From NCBI GenBank assembly GCA_016756855.1, contig JAESPD010000014.1, positions 1 through 64,000 on the forward strand: a DNA stretch of 64,000 bases, in the 5' to 3' direction. The notes under the pieces were generated by a model. That model was not told the DNA's origin, made no database searches, and saw nothing but the letters and a program-made list of their open reading frames with translations. This stretch comes from a gamma proteobacterium endosymbiont of Lamellibrachia anaximandri. GTDB lineage: Bacteria; Pseudomonadota; Gammaproteobacteria; Chromatiales; Chromatiaceae. Shown one piece after another: positions 49,774-57,384 of the stretch. The translations under genes were made by a program, and so were the position numbers. Positions within the stretch are counted from its first letter, which is position 1. Every line of letters begins with the position of its first letter.

Positions 49774-51681
49774 ATGAGGTCGAACAGACAACAATCGATA
49801 CGTCGAAGCGGTTTTTCAAACCGGCTTGGTTGGCTGCTGTCCCTGTTGGCAGTTCTGCTTGTATTTGGAGTAACCCCTGTTTTTGCGGATATGGGGATGG
49901 GTGGTGCCGACCAACGCATCGCACCGATCGGCCGGGTTCATATTGCAGGCCAGGATTTTGTTCCCGCAGCGGATAGTGCGGCCAGTGGGGCGGAAGCGCC
50001 GGAGCTGATCGCGGCGCCCCGGACGAGTCGCAAGGACTACCCGAATGTCGGCGTCAGCAGCCGGGCAGTGGTGTGGATTCTGGCCCAGTTACACCTCTTT
50101 TTCGGTGCCCTGGTGTTGGCGGTGCCCCTGTTTGTCCTGGTGATCGAACTGGTGGGGGTGACGAGCGGTGATGAGCGCTACGACAGCATGGCCCATGAGT
50201 TTATGAAGATCAGCCTCACCGGCTTCTCCATTACCGCCATCTTCGGTGGCTCTCTGGCGCTGGCGCTGTTTCTGCTCTATCCCGATTTCATGGGTTACAT
50301 GATGCACGTCTTCGGCGCTCAGTGGCTGGTCTATGCAGGACTGTTTTTTCTTGAGAGCTTCTTCCTCTATACCTACTATTATGGCTGGAACGCCATGCGC
50401 TACGGCAACCTGAAGTGGGTGCACCTGAGTCTTGGCCTGCTGCTCAATGGCGCGGGCATGACCATCATGGTGATCTCCAACTCCTGGGCCACCTTTATGA
50501 TGGCACCTTCAGGCGTCAATGAGGTCGGCGTGGTGGTGGGCAATATCTGGGAGGTGATGAAGGGACCGCTGTGGAACCCGATCAACCTGCATCGATTTAT
50601 TGCCAATATCGGTTTCGGCGGAGCCGTTGTCGGGGCCTATGCCGCATATAAATTCCTGAGCACAAAGGATATGGAGAAGCGGGCCCACTACGACTGGATG
50701 GGTTATACCTCCAACTTCATCGCCATCCTTGCCTTTCTTCCGTTGCCCTTCGCCGGATACTGGCTGATGGCGGAGATCTACGCCTACTCCCAGCAGATGG
50801 GTATCACCGCCATGGGCGGCATCCTGGCCTGGCTCTTCATCGTGCAGGCGGTGCTGATCGGCACCATCCTGCTGGCTGGCAACTACTACCTTTGGGCGGG
50901 TATGTCGCGCACCGAAGGTTCCAAACGCTACAAGCCTTTCATTGGTTTTATCGCTTTCGTACTGGTGGTTTGTTTCCTGACTTGGGTTACCCCCCACACC
51001 CTGATACTGTCTGCGTCGGAGATCGCGCAGCTGGGAGGCAGCCACCACCATATCCTCGGTCCCCTGGGCATCATGCCGGCGAAGAATATCGCCGTTAACC
51101 TGATGTTGATAGTGACCTTTCTCTCGTTCCAGCTCTATCGTCGTTCGGACAAGGTGGCGACCGTCTCCTGGGCGCCCATTGGCAACGCGCTGATGGTGGC
51201 GATCTATGTGGTGGCGATCGTCAACATCATTTTCCTCGGCGTCTACTATGGCTACTTCACCAATACGGTCTATAAGGTGGGTTCGTCGGTGGCCCAGGTG
51301 AGTTCGACGCTGGTAGTGATCATTGCGGGTATCGTTATCGATAGCCTGATGTTCAAAAATGCCAAGACCCTGCCTTCGCACTGGGGCAGGATCCCCGATC
51401 GAGCCCAGTACGCCCTGTTTGCCCTGCCGATTGCCTTTACCTGGCTGATGGGTCTGATGGGCTATGTGCGCTCTTCGGTGAAGACCCACTGGCATGTCTA
51501 TACGGTGATGAAGGATAACTCGCCGGACAATTTTATTCCCACTATTGGTTATGCGGGCAACATGATCACCATCGTGACCGTACTGTTCCTGTTGTTCGTG
51601 CTATTTATGTTCTGGGTCGCCAGCCTTAGTGGAACCAAACAAGCCAAACCGGAAACGGTGACTGAAGGAGGCGTGGCATGA
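49774..51681 (+). CDS. CydA-like membrane subunit (cytochrome bd superfamily)
   Basis: A 635-residue polytopic protein with a signal-like first helix and a periplasmic segment (about 35-90), then a CydA-like helix bundle. Candidate haem ligands are His ~107 in AQLHLFFGALVLAVPLF (position of the b595 ligand) and His ~273 in NPINLHRFIANIGFGG (position of the b558 ligand). The GRQPW motif of the quinol loop in canonical CydA is absent. No CydB follows. From memory this fits the OR-C/OR-N type branches of the bd superfamily, found with cytochromes c. The substrate could be O2 or another acceptor with electrons from cytochrome c; neither is proven. The stop overlaps the next gene. Confidence 0.8.
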   Translation: MRSNRQQSIRRSGFSNRLGWLLSLLAVLLVFGVTPVFADMGMGGADQRIAPIGRVHIAGQDFVPAADSAASGAEAPELIAAPRTSRKDYPNVGVSSRAVVWILAQLHLFFGALVLAVPLFVLVIELVGVTSGDERYDSMAHEFMKISLTGFSITAIFGGSLALALFLLYPDFMGYMMHVFGAQWLVYAGLFFLESFFLYTYYYGWNAMRYGNLKWVHLSLGLLLNGAGMTIMVISNSWATFMMAPSGVNEVGVVVGNIWEVMKGPLWNPINLHRFIANIGFGGAVVGAYAAYKFLSTKDMEKRAHYDWMGYTSNFIAILAFLPLPFAGYWLMAEIYAYSQQMGITAMGGILAWLFIVQAVLIGTILLAGNYYLWAGMSRTEGSKRYKPFIGFIAFVLVVCFLTWVTPHTLILSASEIAQLGGSHHHILGPLGIMPAKNIAVNLMLIVTFLSFQLYRRSDKVATVSWAPIGNALMVAIYVVAIVNIIFLGVYYGYFTNTVYKVGSSVAQVSSTLVVIIAGIVIDSLMFKNAKTLPSHWGRIPDRAQYALFALPIAFTWLMGLMGYVRSSVKTHWHVYTVMKDNSPDNFIPTIGYAGNMITIVTVLFLLFVLFMFWVASLSGTKQAKPETVTEGGVA

Positions 51682-52505
51682 CCGTCTTCTTCAAAACCAT
51701 TGGATTCAGTATCGGTCTGGCCCTGATCTTCACTCTGGTAACCCAGCTATTGCCTCAGGTGGAGGGCGAGGCGCCGGTGGAGACGAAGGTCGACCTGAGT
51801 TCCCTGACCATGGACGACTTTGTCGCCATGGGCGAAGACCTGTTTATGAACAAGGGTACCTGCACCCTCTGCCACAAGCCTCCCCCCATCGGACGTGCGC
51901 CGGATATCCAAGGTCTGGATATGGTGAGTACCTCCGCTGAACGATTGGCGGATGAACGCTATCGGGGCGAGTCGAAGGATGCGGCGGGCTATATCCTCGA
52001 ATCGATGATTGATCCGAGCAAGTTCGTAGTCGCCGGTTGGGGCAAAAAGGGCTCCAACGATACGGTGTCACCGATGCCCGCCGTCGACAAGGCACCGATT
52101 CAGCTCTCTGTCATGGAGATGGATGCGATCATCGCCTATCTGCAGGCGAAGGATGGTAACGAGGTGACCGTATCCCTGCCGTCACCTGAGGCAGCCGCAG
52201 AAGCTGCTGCTGCGGCACCGGCGGCCGGTGGTGCCGCAGCAGCATCAGCAGCCACTGCGGAGGAGGCACTGGGTAAATATGCCTGCAGCTCCTGTCATGC
52301 GATGGACTCTGAGGATCCATTGGTGGGACCGGGGCTGGCAACCGTGGGGGCGCGTCTGAGTGTGCCAGAGATTCGCCAGAGCATTGTTGATCCTGCCGCA
52401 GTGATTACGGAGGGCTTTCCTCCGGCGATGCCTGCTGACTTTGCGGAGAAGATGACGGTCAAAGAGCTGGAGATGCTGGTGCAGCATCTGGCGGAGAAAA
52501 AATAA
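51678..52505 (+). CDS. Membrane-anchored dihaem cytochrome c
   Basis: A 275-residue protein with an N-terminal membrane anchor (TIGFSIGLALIFTLVTQLLP) and two cytochrome c domains: CTLCH near residue 63 and CSSCH near 202. They are joined by an alanine-rich linker (AAAEAAAAAPAAGGAAAASA). Possible Met ligands are in the VSPMPAV and FPPAMPADF segments. It overlaps the CydA-like gene by four bases and the next gene by one base, so all three are translationally coupled and likely form one complex. Confidence 0.88.
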   Translation: MTVFFKTIGFSIGLALIFTLVTQLLPQVEGEAPVETKVDLSSLTMDDFVAMGEDLFMNKGTCTLCHKPPPIGRAPDIQGLDMVSTSAERLADERYRGESKDAAGYILESMIDPSKFVVAGWGKKGSNDTVSPMPAVDKAPIQLSVMEMDAIIAYLQAKDGNEVTVSLPSPEAAAEAAAAAPAAGGAAAASAATAEEALGKYACSSCHAMDSEDPLVGPGLATVGARLSVPEIRQSIVDPAAVITEGFPPAMPADFAEKMTVKELEMLVQHLAEKK

Positions 52506-54913
52506 TGAAGAGCTTTAGGATTCCCGCTTTCCTGCAGGCGGTGCTGGTCATCGCGGCAGCCTATCTGGCGTTCAAGTTCGGTTTTCCGCCGCTGTTGCCG
52601 CAGACGCTGATGATCCAGTACATGATTATCGCCATCATTGGTGTGCTGCTCTATTTCTCTTTCGATGACGAGCGTTGGGCGGAGTTCCAGGCACCGGTTC
52701 TTGCCACCCTGCGCAACGACAACTTAGTGGTAGTGCGCTGGGCGTTTCTGATCATCATCCCGTTGATCGTTGGCTACACTGTTTATGGTATGGTGAAACC
52801 CTCCAGCGATGCTCCGGTGGAACCACGCCAAGTGCATCCGGCACCACCTGCCTCGGTCAAGGTCTTCGGCAAGAGTTTCGACTTGGCGACCCTTGAGAAT
52901 CCCATCCGTGAGGAGATTCTTGAGACCCTCGCCGGGGAGAAAGAGGCAGGCTGGGAAAAATATCAGACCGCAGTCAGCGCTGGCCGCGACGTCTACTATC
53001 AGAACTGCTTCTATTGCCATGGCGACCTGCTGGACGGCCAGGGTCACTATGGAACCGGATTCAACCCGCAGCCGATCAACTTCCAGGACCCGACTATCAT
53101 CCCGCAGTTGCAGGAGTCGTTCCTTTTCTGGCGCATCACTACGGGTGGCCCCGGCCTGCCGAAGGAGGGTAGGCCTTGGAATTCAGCCATGCCGGTGTGG
53201 CATGAGATGTTGAGCGAGCAGGATGTGTGGAACGTCATCACCTTCATCTTCGACTATAACGGCCAGGTGCCGCGGATCTGGGATCCGGAGATCTCCCGGG
53301 TCGTGACCGGCATGAAAGACGAGGTGCAGGCCGAACGCAGGGAGATCAAGGGCCAGGATCTCTATAAGTTCCGTTGTGAGGTCTGCCATGGAGAGCAGGG
53401 TGCCGGAGACGGCGTGGCGGCGGAGTTGATGTATCCCAAGCCGCGGGATTTCACCCTGGCTCTGTTCAAATACAAGACCTCTCCCGGCACTCTGTTGCCG
53501 CTGGATGATGACCTGTTCAATACCATCAAAAACGGCCTGACAGGAACAGGCATGCCGGGTTGGGCATCGCTGATGAGTGATGAGCAGATTCGCAGCCTGA
53601 TTCCGGTAATCAAGGGTTTCGATATCACCGCCGCCTGGGCGCCGGATGATGCGGAAGACGAGTCCTTCGATGATGATGGTCACTATATCAAGACAGATTT
53701 TCGACAGGTCGCCGAAGTTGAGCCGGAGGAGGGTCAGATCCCCTATTCTGAGGAGTCGGTGGCCAAAGGGCGCGACGCATTTCTCAAATCCTGCAAGGAG
53801 TGCCACGGCGAAGCGGGCAGGGGCAATATCGTCTCCGGCAAGAAACTGGAGGACGATTGGGGTTTCCGCATCTGGCCGCGGGATCTGACCAAGCCCTGGA
53901 CCTGGCGCGCCACTCAGTCCACTGATTCTGCCGAGAAGGAGCGGGATGCCACCGTCAAGGCGATCTATACCCGTCTCTCCATCGGTATTCCCGGTACGCC
54001 GATGCCGGCTCACCGCGCAGTGGAGGAGGGCAACAAGGATCCAGTCAGTCTGGAGGATCGCTGGCATATCTCCAACTTCGTCTACAGTCTGCGTGATACA
54101 GCGGTGCAGCCCAAAGATGGTGCTGTGGTAACCGGCACCAAGGTAAGTGGCGGAGTGCCGACCTCGCTGGATGATGAGCGTTGGAATGGCGCGGACGCGG
54201 TTACCCTGAGTCTGGTGCCCAACATCATCAAGGAAGAGCGCCTGTTCACGCCGCTTAATGATGCAGTGACCGTGCGCGCCATCTATAACGAGAAGGAGAT
54301 CGCCTTTCTGCTCGAAGTGGATGACCGCACCGAAAGCCGTCCCGGTATCGAATACTTTACCGATCTGCAGGACGAGAACAAGGAGATGCACGCCGATGCG
54401 GTGGCGATCCAGTTCCCCATGGAGGCCGCTTATATGTCGTCACCGATGGTGGAGAAGCCCCTTTATCGACATGGCGACAAGCGTCACCACACCACCATCT
54501 GGTACTGGAATGCGGGCAGTGTCGAGCCCAAACGTGATGCCGGTGCTGTGCTGATGGAAGGTGTCGGCCCGAACAAACGTCCAAAGCTGCGTGAGTCGGA
54601 CGGTACCTTTAGCGCGGGCGGTGAGTGGAAAGACGGTAAGTGGCGTGTCATCATGACGCGTCCGCGCAGTGGCGGTGCGATTGGCGATATCGACTTTGTT
54701 GAGGGTCAGTTCATGCCTATCTCTTTCGCCAACTGGGACGGCAGTAATGGCGAGGTGGGATCCAAACACACTTTGAGTCCCTGGTACTGGCTCTTCCTGC
54801 CGCCGGAGTTCGACTATCAGCGGGTCTATGGGCTTCCTGCGGGCATTGCCCTGTTGGTTTTCCTTGCTGGCCTTATGTTGGTAAGGTCGGAACAGAAAAA
54901 GGTGAAAGGCTAA
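52505..54913 (+). CDS. Trihaem cytochrome c fused to an ethylbenzene-dehydrogenase-like haem domain
   Basis: 802 residues. Three N-terminal membrane helices (about 7-25, 32-54, 75-97), then three CxxCH sites (CFYCH near 168, CEVCH near 291, CKECH near 429), then a beta-rich domain (about 555-760: ADAVTLSLVPNIIKEERLFTP, AIYNEKEIAFLLEVDDRT, MHADAVAIQFPMEA) resembling the haem-b-binding gamma subunit of ethylbenzene dehydrogenase and related enzymes, and a last membrane helix (LPAGIALLVFLAGLMLV). It would pass electrons in the periplasm to or from the CydA-like subunit. The fusion is unusual. The stop codon lies in a heptad repeat (AAGGTGA AAGGCTA AAGGTTA). Confidence 0.82.
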   Translation: MKSFRIPAFLQAVLVIAAAYLAFKFGFPPLLPQTLMIQYMIIAIIGVLLYFSFDDERWAEFQAPVLATLRNDNLVVVRWAFLIIIPLIVGYTVYGMVKPSSDAPVEPRQVHPAPPASVKVFGKSFDLATLENPIREEILETLAGEKEAGWEKYQTAVSAGRDVYYQNCFYCHGDLLDGQGHYGTGFNPQPINFQDPTIIPQLQESFLFWRITTGGPGLPKEGRPWNSAMPVWHEMLSEQDVWNVITFIFDYNGQVPRIWDPEISRVVTGMKDEVQAERREIKGQDLYKFRCEVCHGEQGAGDGVAAELMYPKPRDFTLALFKYKTSPGTLLPLDDDLFNTIKNGLTGTGMPGWASLMSDEQIRSLIPVIKGFDITAAWAPDDAEDESFDDDGHYIKTDFRQVAEVEPEEGQIPYSEESVAKGRDAFLKSCKECHGEAGRGNIVSGKKLEDDWGFRIWPRDLTKPWTWRATQSTDSAEKERDATVKAIYTRLSIGIPGTPMPAHRAVEEGNKDPVSLEDRWHISNFVYSLRDTAVQPKDGAVVTGTKVSGGVPTSLDDERWNGADAVTLSLVPNIIKEERLFTPLNDAVTVRAIYNEKEIAFLLEVDDRTESRPGIEYFTDLQDENKEMHADAVAIQFPMEAAYMSSPMVEKPLYRHGDKRHHTTIWYWNAGSVEPKRDAGAVLMEGVGPNKRPKLRESDGTFSAGGEWKDGKWRVIMTRPRSGGAIGDIDFVEGQFMPISFANWDGSNGEVGSKHTLSPWYWLFLPPEFDYQRVYGLPAGIALLVFLAGLMLVRSEQKKVKG

Positions 54914-54936
54914 AGGTTAAAGGCTAAAGCGGTGAT
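54905..54936. repeat. Heptad repeat at the end of the 802-residue cytochrome gene
   Basis: Four 7-bp units of the form AAGGYTA/AAGGTGA (AAGGTGA AAGGCTA AAGGTTA AAGGCTA) span the stop codon. Same period as the repeats at 40.8, 43.8 and 45.4 kb, but with one arm only. Confidence 0.65.
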
Positions 54937-54980
54937 CCTATTTCTCCTCATATTTGTGCATTCGCGGGAGTGATTTTTTT

Positions 54981-55580
54981 ATGATTCAACGGTTGGTCTC
55001 CATCTTTCTCTTTCTCATGTTTCTTCCCATTGTGGCTCAGGCCGGGGGGGAGGCGCCGCGTGAGGATGAGGTTCTGGATCAGAGCGGTGCCCCGGCTGGC
55101 GGCGATTTCACCCTCAATTCTGCTGCTGGGCCGGTCTCAACCAGTGATCTCCGGGGCAAGGTCATACTGCTCTATTTCGGTTACACCAAGTGTCCGGATG
55201 TCTGTCCCACTTCACTCTCCATGGCAACCCAGGCCCTGAACGAATTGAGTGGAAAAGAGTTGAAATCATTGACATCGATCTTTGTCAGTGTCGACCCCCA
55301 ACGCGATACGGTGGAGCAGCTGAAAGAGTACGTGGAGTACTTCCATGAGAGCTTTATCGGGGTAACCGGCAGTGAGGAGAAGGTAGCCGAGGTAGCTAAG
55401 ATGTATGGGGCTCAGTATTACCAGGTGGAACTGGAAGGTTCGGCTTTTGGGTATTCGGTGAATCACTCCGCCGCAACCTACCTGATAGCGCCGGACGGAC
55501 AGTTACGTTTTATCTTTCCCCACGAGACGCCGCCGCAAGTGATGCTTGAAGGAATACGCTATCTGATGGCTGGTAACTGA
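54981..55580 (+). CDS. SCO1/SenC-family copper chaperone
   Basis: A 199-residue protein with a signal peptide or anchor (LVSIFLFLMFLPIVAQA) and a thioredoxin-like domain. The copper-binding motif is YTKCPDVCPTSLSMA (Cys-x3-Cys, about 74-78) with the distal His in NHSAATYLI (about 160), as in Sco proteins. The tracked start 54954 is a TTG; the ATG at 54981 has the site GCGGGAG. It ends the oxidase operon. A copper chaperone next to a CydA-like enzyme, which has no copper, suggests copper delivery to the cupredoxin-like protein or a thiol-reductase role in cytochrome c maturation. Confidence 0.93.
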   Translation: MIQRLVSIFLFLMFLPIVAQAGGEAPREDEVLDQSGAPAGGDFTLNSAAGPVSTSDLRGKVILLYFGYTKCPDVCPTSLSMATQALNELSGKELKSLTSIFVSVDPQRDTVEQLKEYVEYFHESFIGVTGSEEKVAEVAKMYGAQYYQVELEGSAFGYSVNHSAATYLIAPDGQLRFIFPHETPPQVMLEGIRYLMAGN

Positions 55581-55601
55581 AGGCATTACAGATTCACATG
55601 C

Positions 55602-55626
55602 AAAACCGCCGAAAGGCGGTTTTTTT
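55602..55626 (+). terminator. Rho-independent terminator of the oxidase operon
   Basis: AAAACCGCC-GAAA-GGCGGTTTT hairpin followed by a T-tract, 22 bp after the Sco stop. Confidence 0.92.
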
Positions 55627-55698
55627 ATGTCTGGTATTTGCGCAAAACGCTATTCGGATAAACGCCAATGACTTGGGGATCAACCAAGTCTGCATAGT

Positions 55699-55833
55699 TA
55701 GTGCCCGTCCGGAAACTCTGTTTTCACCACGAAGCGCACGAAGAACACGAAGAAAATTGATGGTTAATCAATCTTTTACCTTCGTGCTCTTCGTGTCCTT
55801 TGTGGTTAGATGTTGGCTTCCGGATGGGCACTA
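55699..55833. repeat. MITE-like element, copy D
   Basis: A 135-bp element almost identical to copy B, with terminal repeats TAGTGCCCGTCCGGAAAC / CTTCCGGATGGGCACTA and the CACGAAG palindrome. It lies between the oxidase-operon terminator and the iodate-reductase promoter region. The bases 55834-56060 are AT-rich with no gene. Confidence 0.85.
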
Positions 55834-56074
55834 GTTAGGGAATTCTCCGCTGAACACCATGATCCTATCCACCCATTTGCGCGGATTATTGAAAAGTTAC
55901 TTAATAATAACGTAACAAATTGAATTATTAGAAAAATATTGAATTTTTTGAGTGGTTTTGTTGGGCAGAAACTTTTCTCATGTGGGTAGTGTTTCTCTTG
56001 AACAATTTGATCGAAGTGAGGTTGGCAATGCTGCTTTGGTAGAACAATTCATTCAGGATGCCCCAGAAAACAAA

Positions 56075-56088
56075 TTGACGTGAATCAA
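56075..56088. promoter_or_regulatory. FNR-like box upstream of the iodate-reductase operon
   Basis: TTGAC-GTGA-ATCAA matches nine of ten bases of the FNR consensus TTGAT-N4-ATCAA. Its centre is about 179 bp before the first start codon. Anaerobic control would suit a respiratory oxyanion reductase. Confidence 0.6.
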
Positions 56089-56140
56089 TAAGTTTTTTCT
56101 AACCCCACGTAACTACAGGTATTTATTTTTTGTCGGCTGA

Positions 56141-56157
56141 TTGGCCTGAAAAATGCA
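56141..56157 (+). promoter_or_regulatory. Sigma-54-like -24/-12 promoter of the iodate-reductase operon
   Basis: TTGGCCTGAAAAATGCA: GG and GC are exactly ten bases apart, and the -24 half is identical to that of the oxidase promoter (TTGGCCTG). The -12 half is ATGCA instead of TTGCA. The predicted start is near 56168. Confidence 0.55.
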
Positions 56158-56180
56158 GTGAATGAGATTGAATTGGACTA

Positions 56181-56230
56181 TCGGTATTCATATTGGTTCC
56201 GTTGTCCCGATTCTCAAGTTGGAATACCGA
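56181..56230 (+). promoter_or_regulatory. Leader stem-loop before the iodate-reductase operon
   Basis: TCGGTATTC (56181-56189) and GAATACCGA (56222-56230) are perfect inverse complements separated by 32 bases. They lie in the predicted leader, 30 bp before the first ATG. It could be an mRNA hairpin or a spaced operator. Confidence 0.45.
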
Positions 56231-56260
56231 TAAATGAAGAACTGACCTGGAGGAAATCCA

Positions 56261-57367
56261 ATGGGTGTACGAGTCAAAACCGGACATACTCTTCTGGCGG
56301 CAACGCTGGGGCTGGGTATGGCTTTCGGTGCGCAAGCCGGCAAGTATCCCGACATCACGTCTTTGCCTGATCTGAAGATCAATGTGGCCAAGGCGGAGTT
56401 GGGAAAACGACTTTTTTTCGATCGTCGTATCTCGGGCGATGCGGGCATAGCCTGCTCAGATTGCCACAAACCTGAAAACGGCTATGCGCATCCCGATGCG
56501 CTGTCCCCGGGTTATCCCGGCAACGGGCATTTTCGCAACAGCCCCAGCGTGGTAAACGCTGCGCACAAAAAAGTCTGGATGCATGACGGTCGTCTGGGCA
56601 CCAACCTTAATGACGTAACCCGTGAAATGCTCACGGAAGATTACATCATGAACATGGACATGCGGGTCATGCAGGAGCGTGCGAAACAGGATCCAAAATA
56701 TGTTCAGATGTTCAAGGATGCCGGATTTGGCGAACCATCCAACGGTTCGATACGTAAGGCTATCCCGGAATACCTGAAGACCCTGACCTCCGAGAATGCC
56801 CCCATCGATACCGGCAAGATGTCTGCCTCCGCCAAGCGTGGTCAGAAGCTCTTCAAAGGTAAGGCCGGATGCATCCAGTGCCACAACGGCCCGCTTGCCA
56901 CTGATGGCAAGGCATACAATACCGGCGTACCGGAGAACTTCGATATTTTCCTTGATCCCATGAACCATCACGCCTTCATCGCCTTTGCAATGTTTCAGGG
57001 TATCGAAGACTACATGAACCTGAAGCGCGACCCTGGTTATTACAATATAACCATGGATGCGGCTGATACGGGCAAGTTCGTGACCCCGAGCCTGCGTGAA
57101 CTGAAGTACAGCGCACCCTACATGCACAACGGCATGATCAAGAGTCTTTACGACGTGGTTGGCTTCTACAACAGGGGTGGTGGTAAGGACAGCCGTAAGG
57201 ACTCCCGTCTCAAACCTTTGAAGTTGGGCAAACAGGATATCAAAGACCTGGTTGCCTTCCTCGAGTCGATGTCGGGTGATCCTCTGACCAGCGGTAAGCA
57301 CGTCTGGAAAGATCCCTATCCTGCTGAGTATCCGGTTATCGAAAACTGGACTCAGGTCAAGAACTAA
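56261..57367 (+). CDS. idrP2: Dihaem cytochrome c peroxidase-like protein of the iodate-reductase locus
   Basis: 368 residues with a Sec signal peptide (LLAATLGLGMAFGAQA). Two CxxCH sites (CSDCH near 67, CIQCH near 206) and the MauG/CCP segments LGKRLFFDRRIS, RNSPSVVNAAH and YSAPYMHNGMIKSLYDVVGFYN place it in the bacterial dihaem peroxidase family. The start has a GGAGG ribosome site. It leads an operon with a second such protein, a Rieske protein and a molybdopterin subunit, the set of idrABP1P2. In that system the peroxidases are proposed to remove H2O2 made during iodate reduction. The P1/P2 assignment follows gene order only and is tentative. Confidence 0.82.
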   Translation: MGVRVKTGHTLLAATLGLGMAFGAQAGKYPDITSLPDLKINVAKAELGKRLFFDRRISGDAGIACSDCHKPENGYAHPDALSPGYPGNGHFRNSPSVVNAAHKKVWMHDGRLGTNLNDVTREMLTEDYIMNMDMRVMQERAKQDPKYVQMFKDAGFGEPSNGSIRKAIPEYLKTLTSENAPIDTGKMSASAKRGQKLFKGKAGCIQCHNGPLATDGKAYNTGVPENFDIFLDPMNHHAFIAFAMFQGIEDYMNLKRDPGYYNITMDAADTGKFVTPSLRELKYSAPYMHNGMIKSLYDVVGFYNRGGGKDSRKDSRLKPLKLGKQDIKDLVAFLESMSGDPLTSGKHVWKDPYPAEYPVIENWTQVKN

Positions 57368-57384
57368 ACGTCGAGGAGACAGCG

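Noticed and set aside
50509-51495. 328-codon ORF antisense to the CydA-like gene
   Set aside because: His/Arg-rich shadow frame, not a membrane or soluble family I can support.
49774-51681. Canonical cytochrome bd quinol oxidase subunit I
   Set aside because: No GRQPW quinol-loop motif, no CydB, and c-type cytochrome partners instead.
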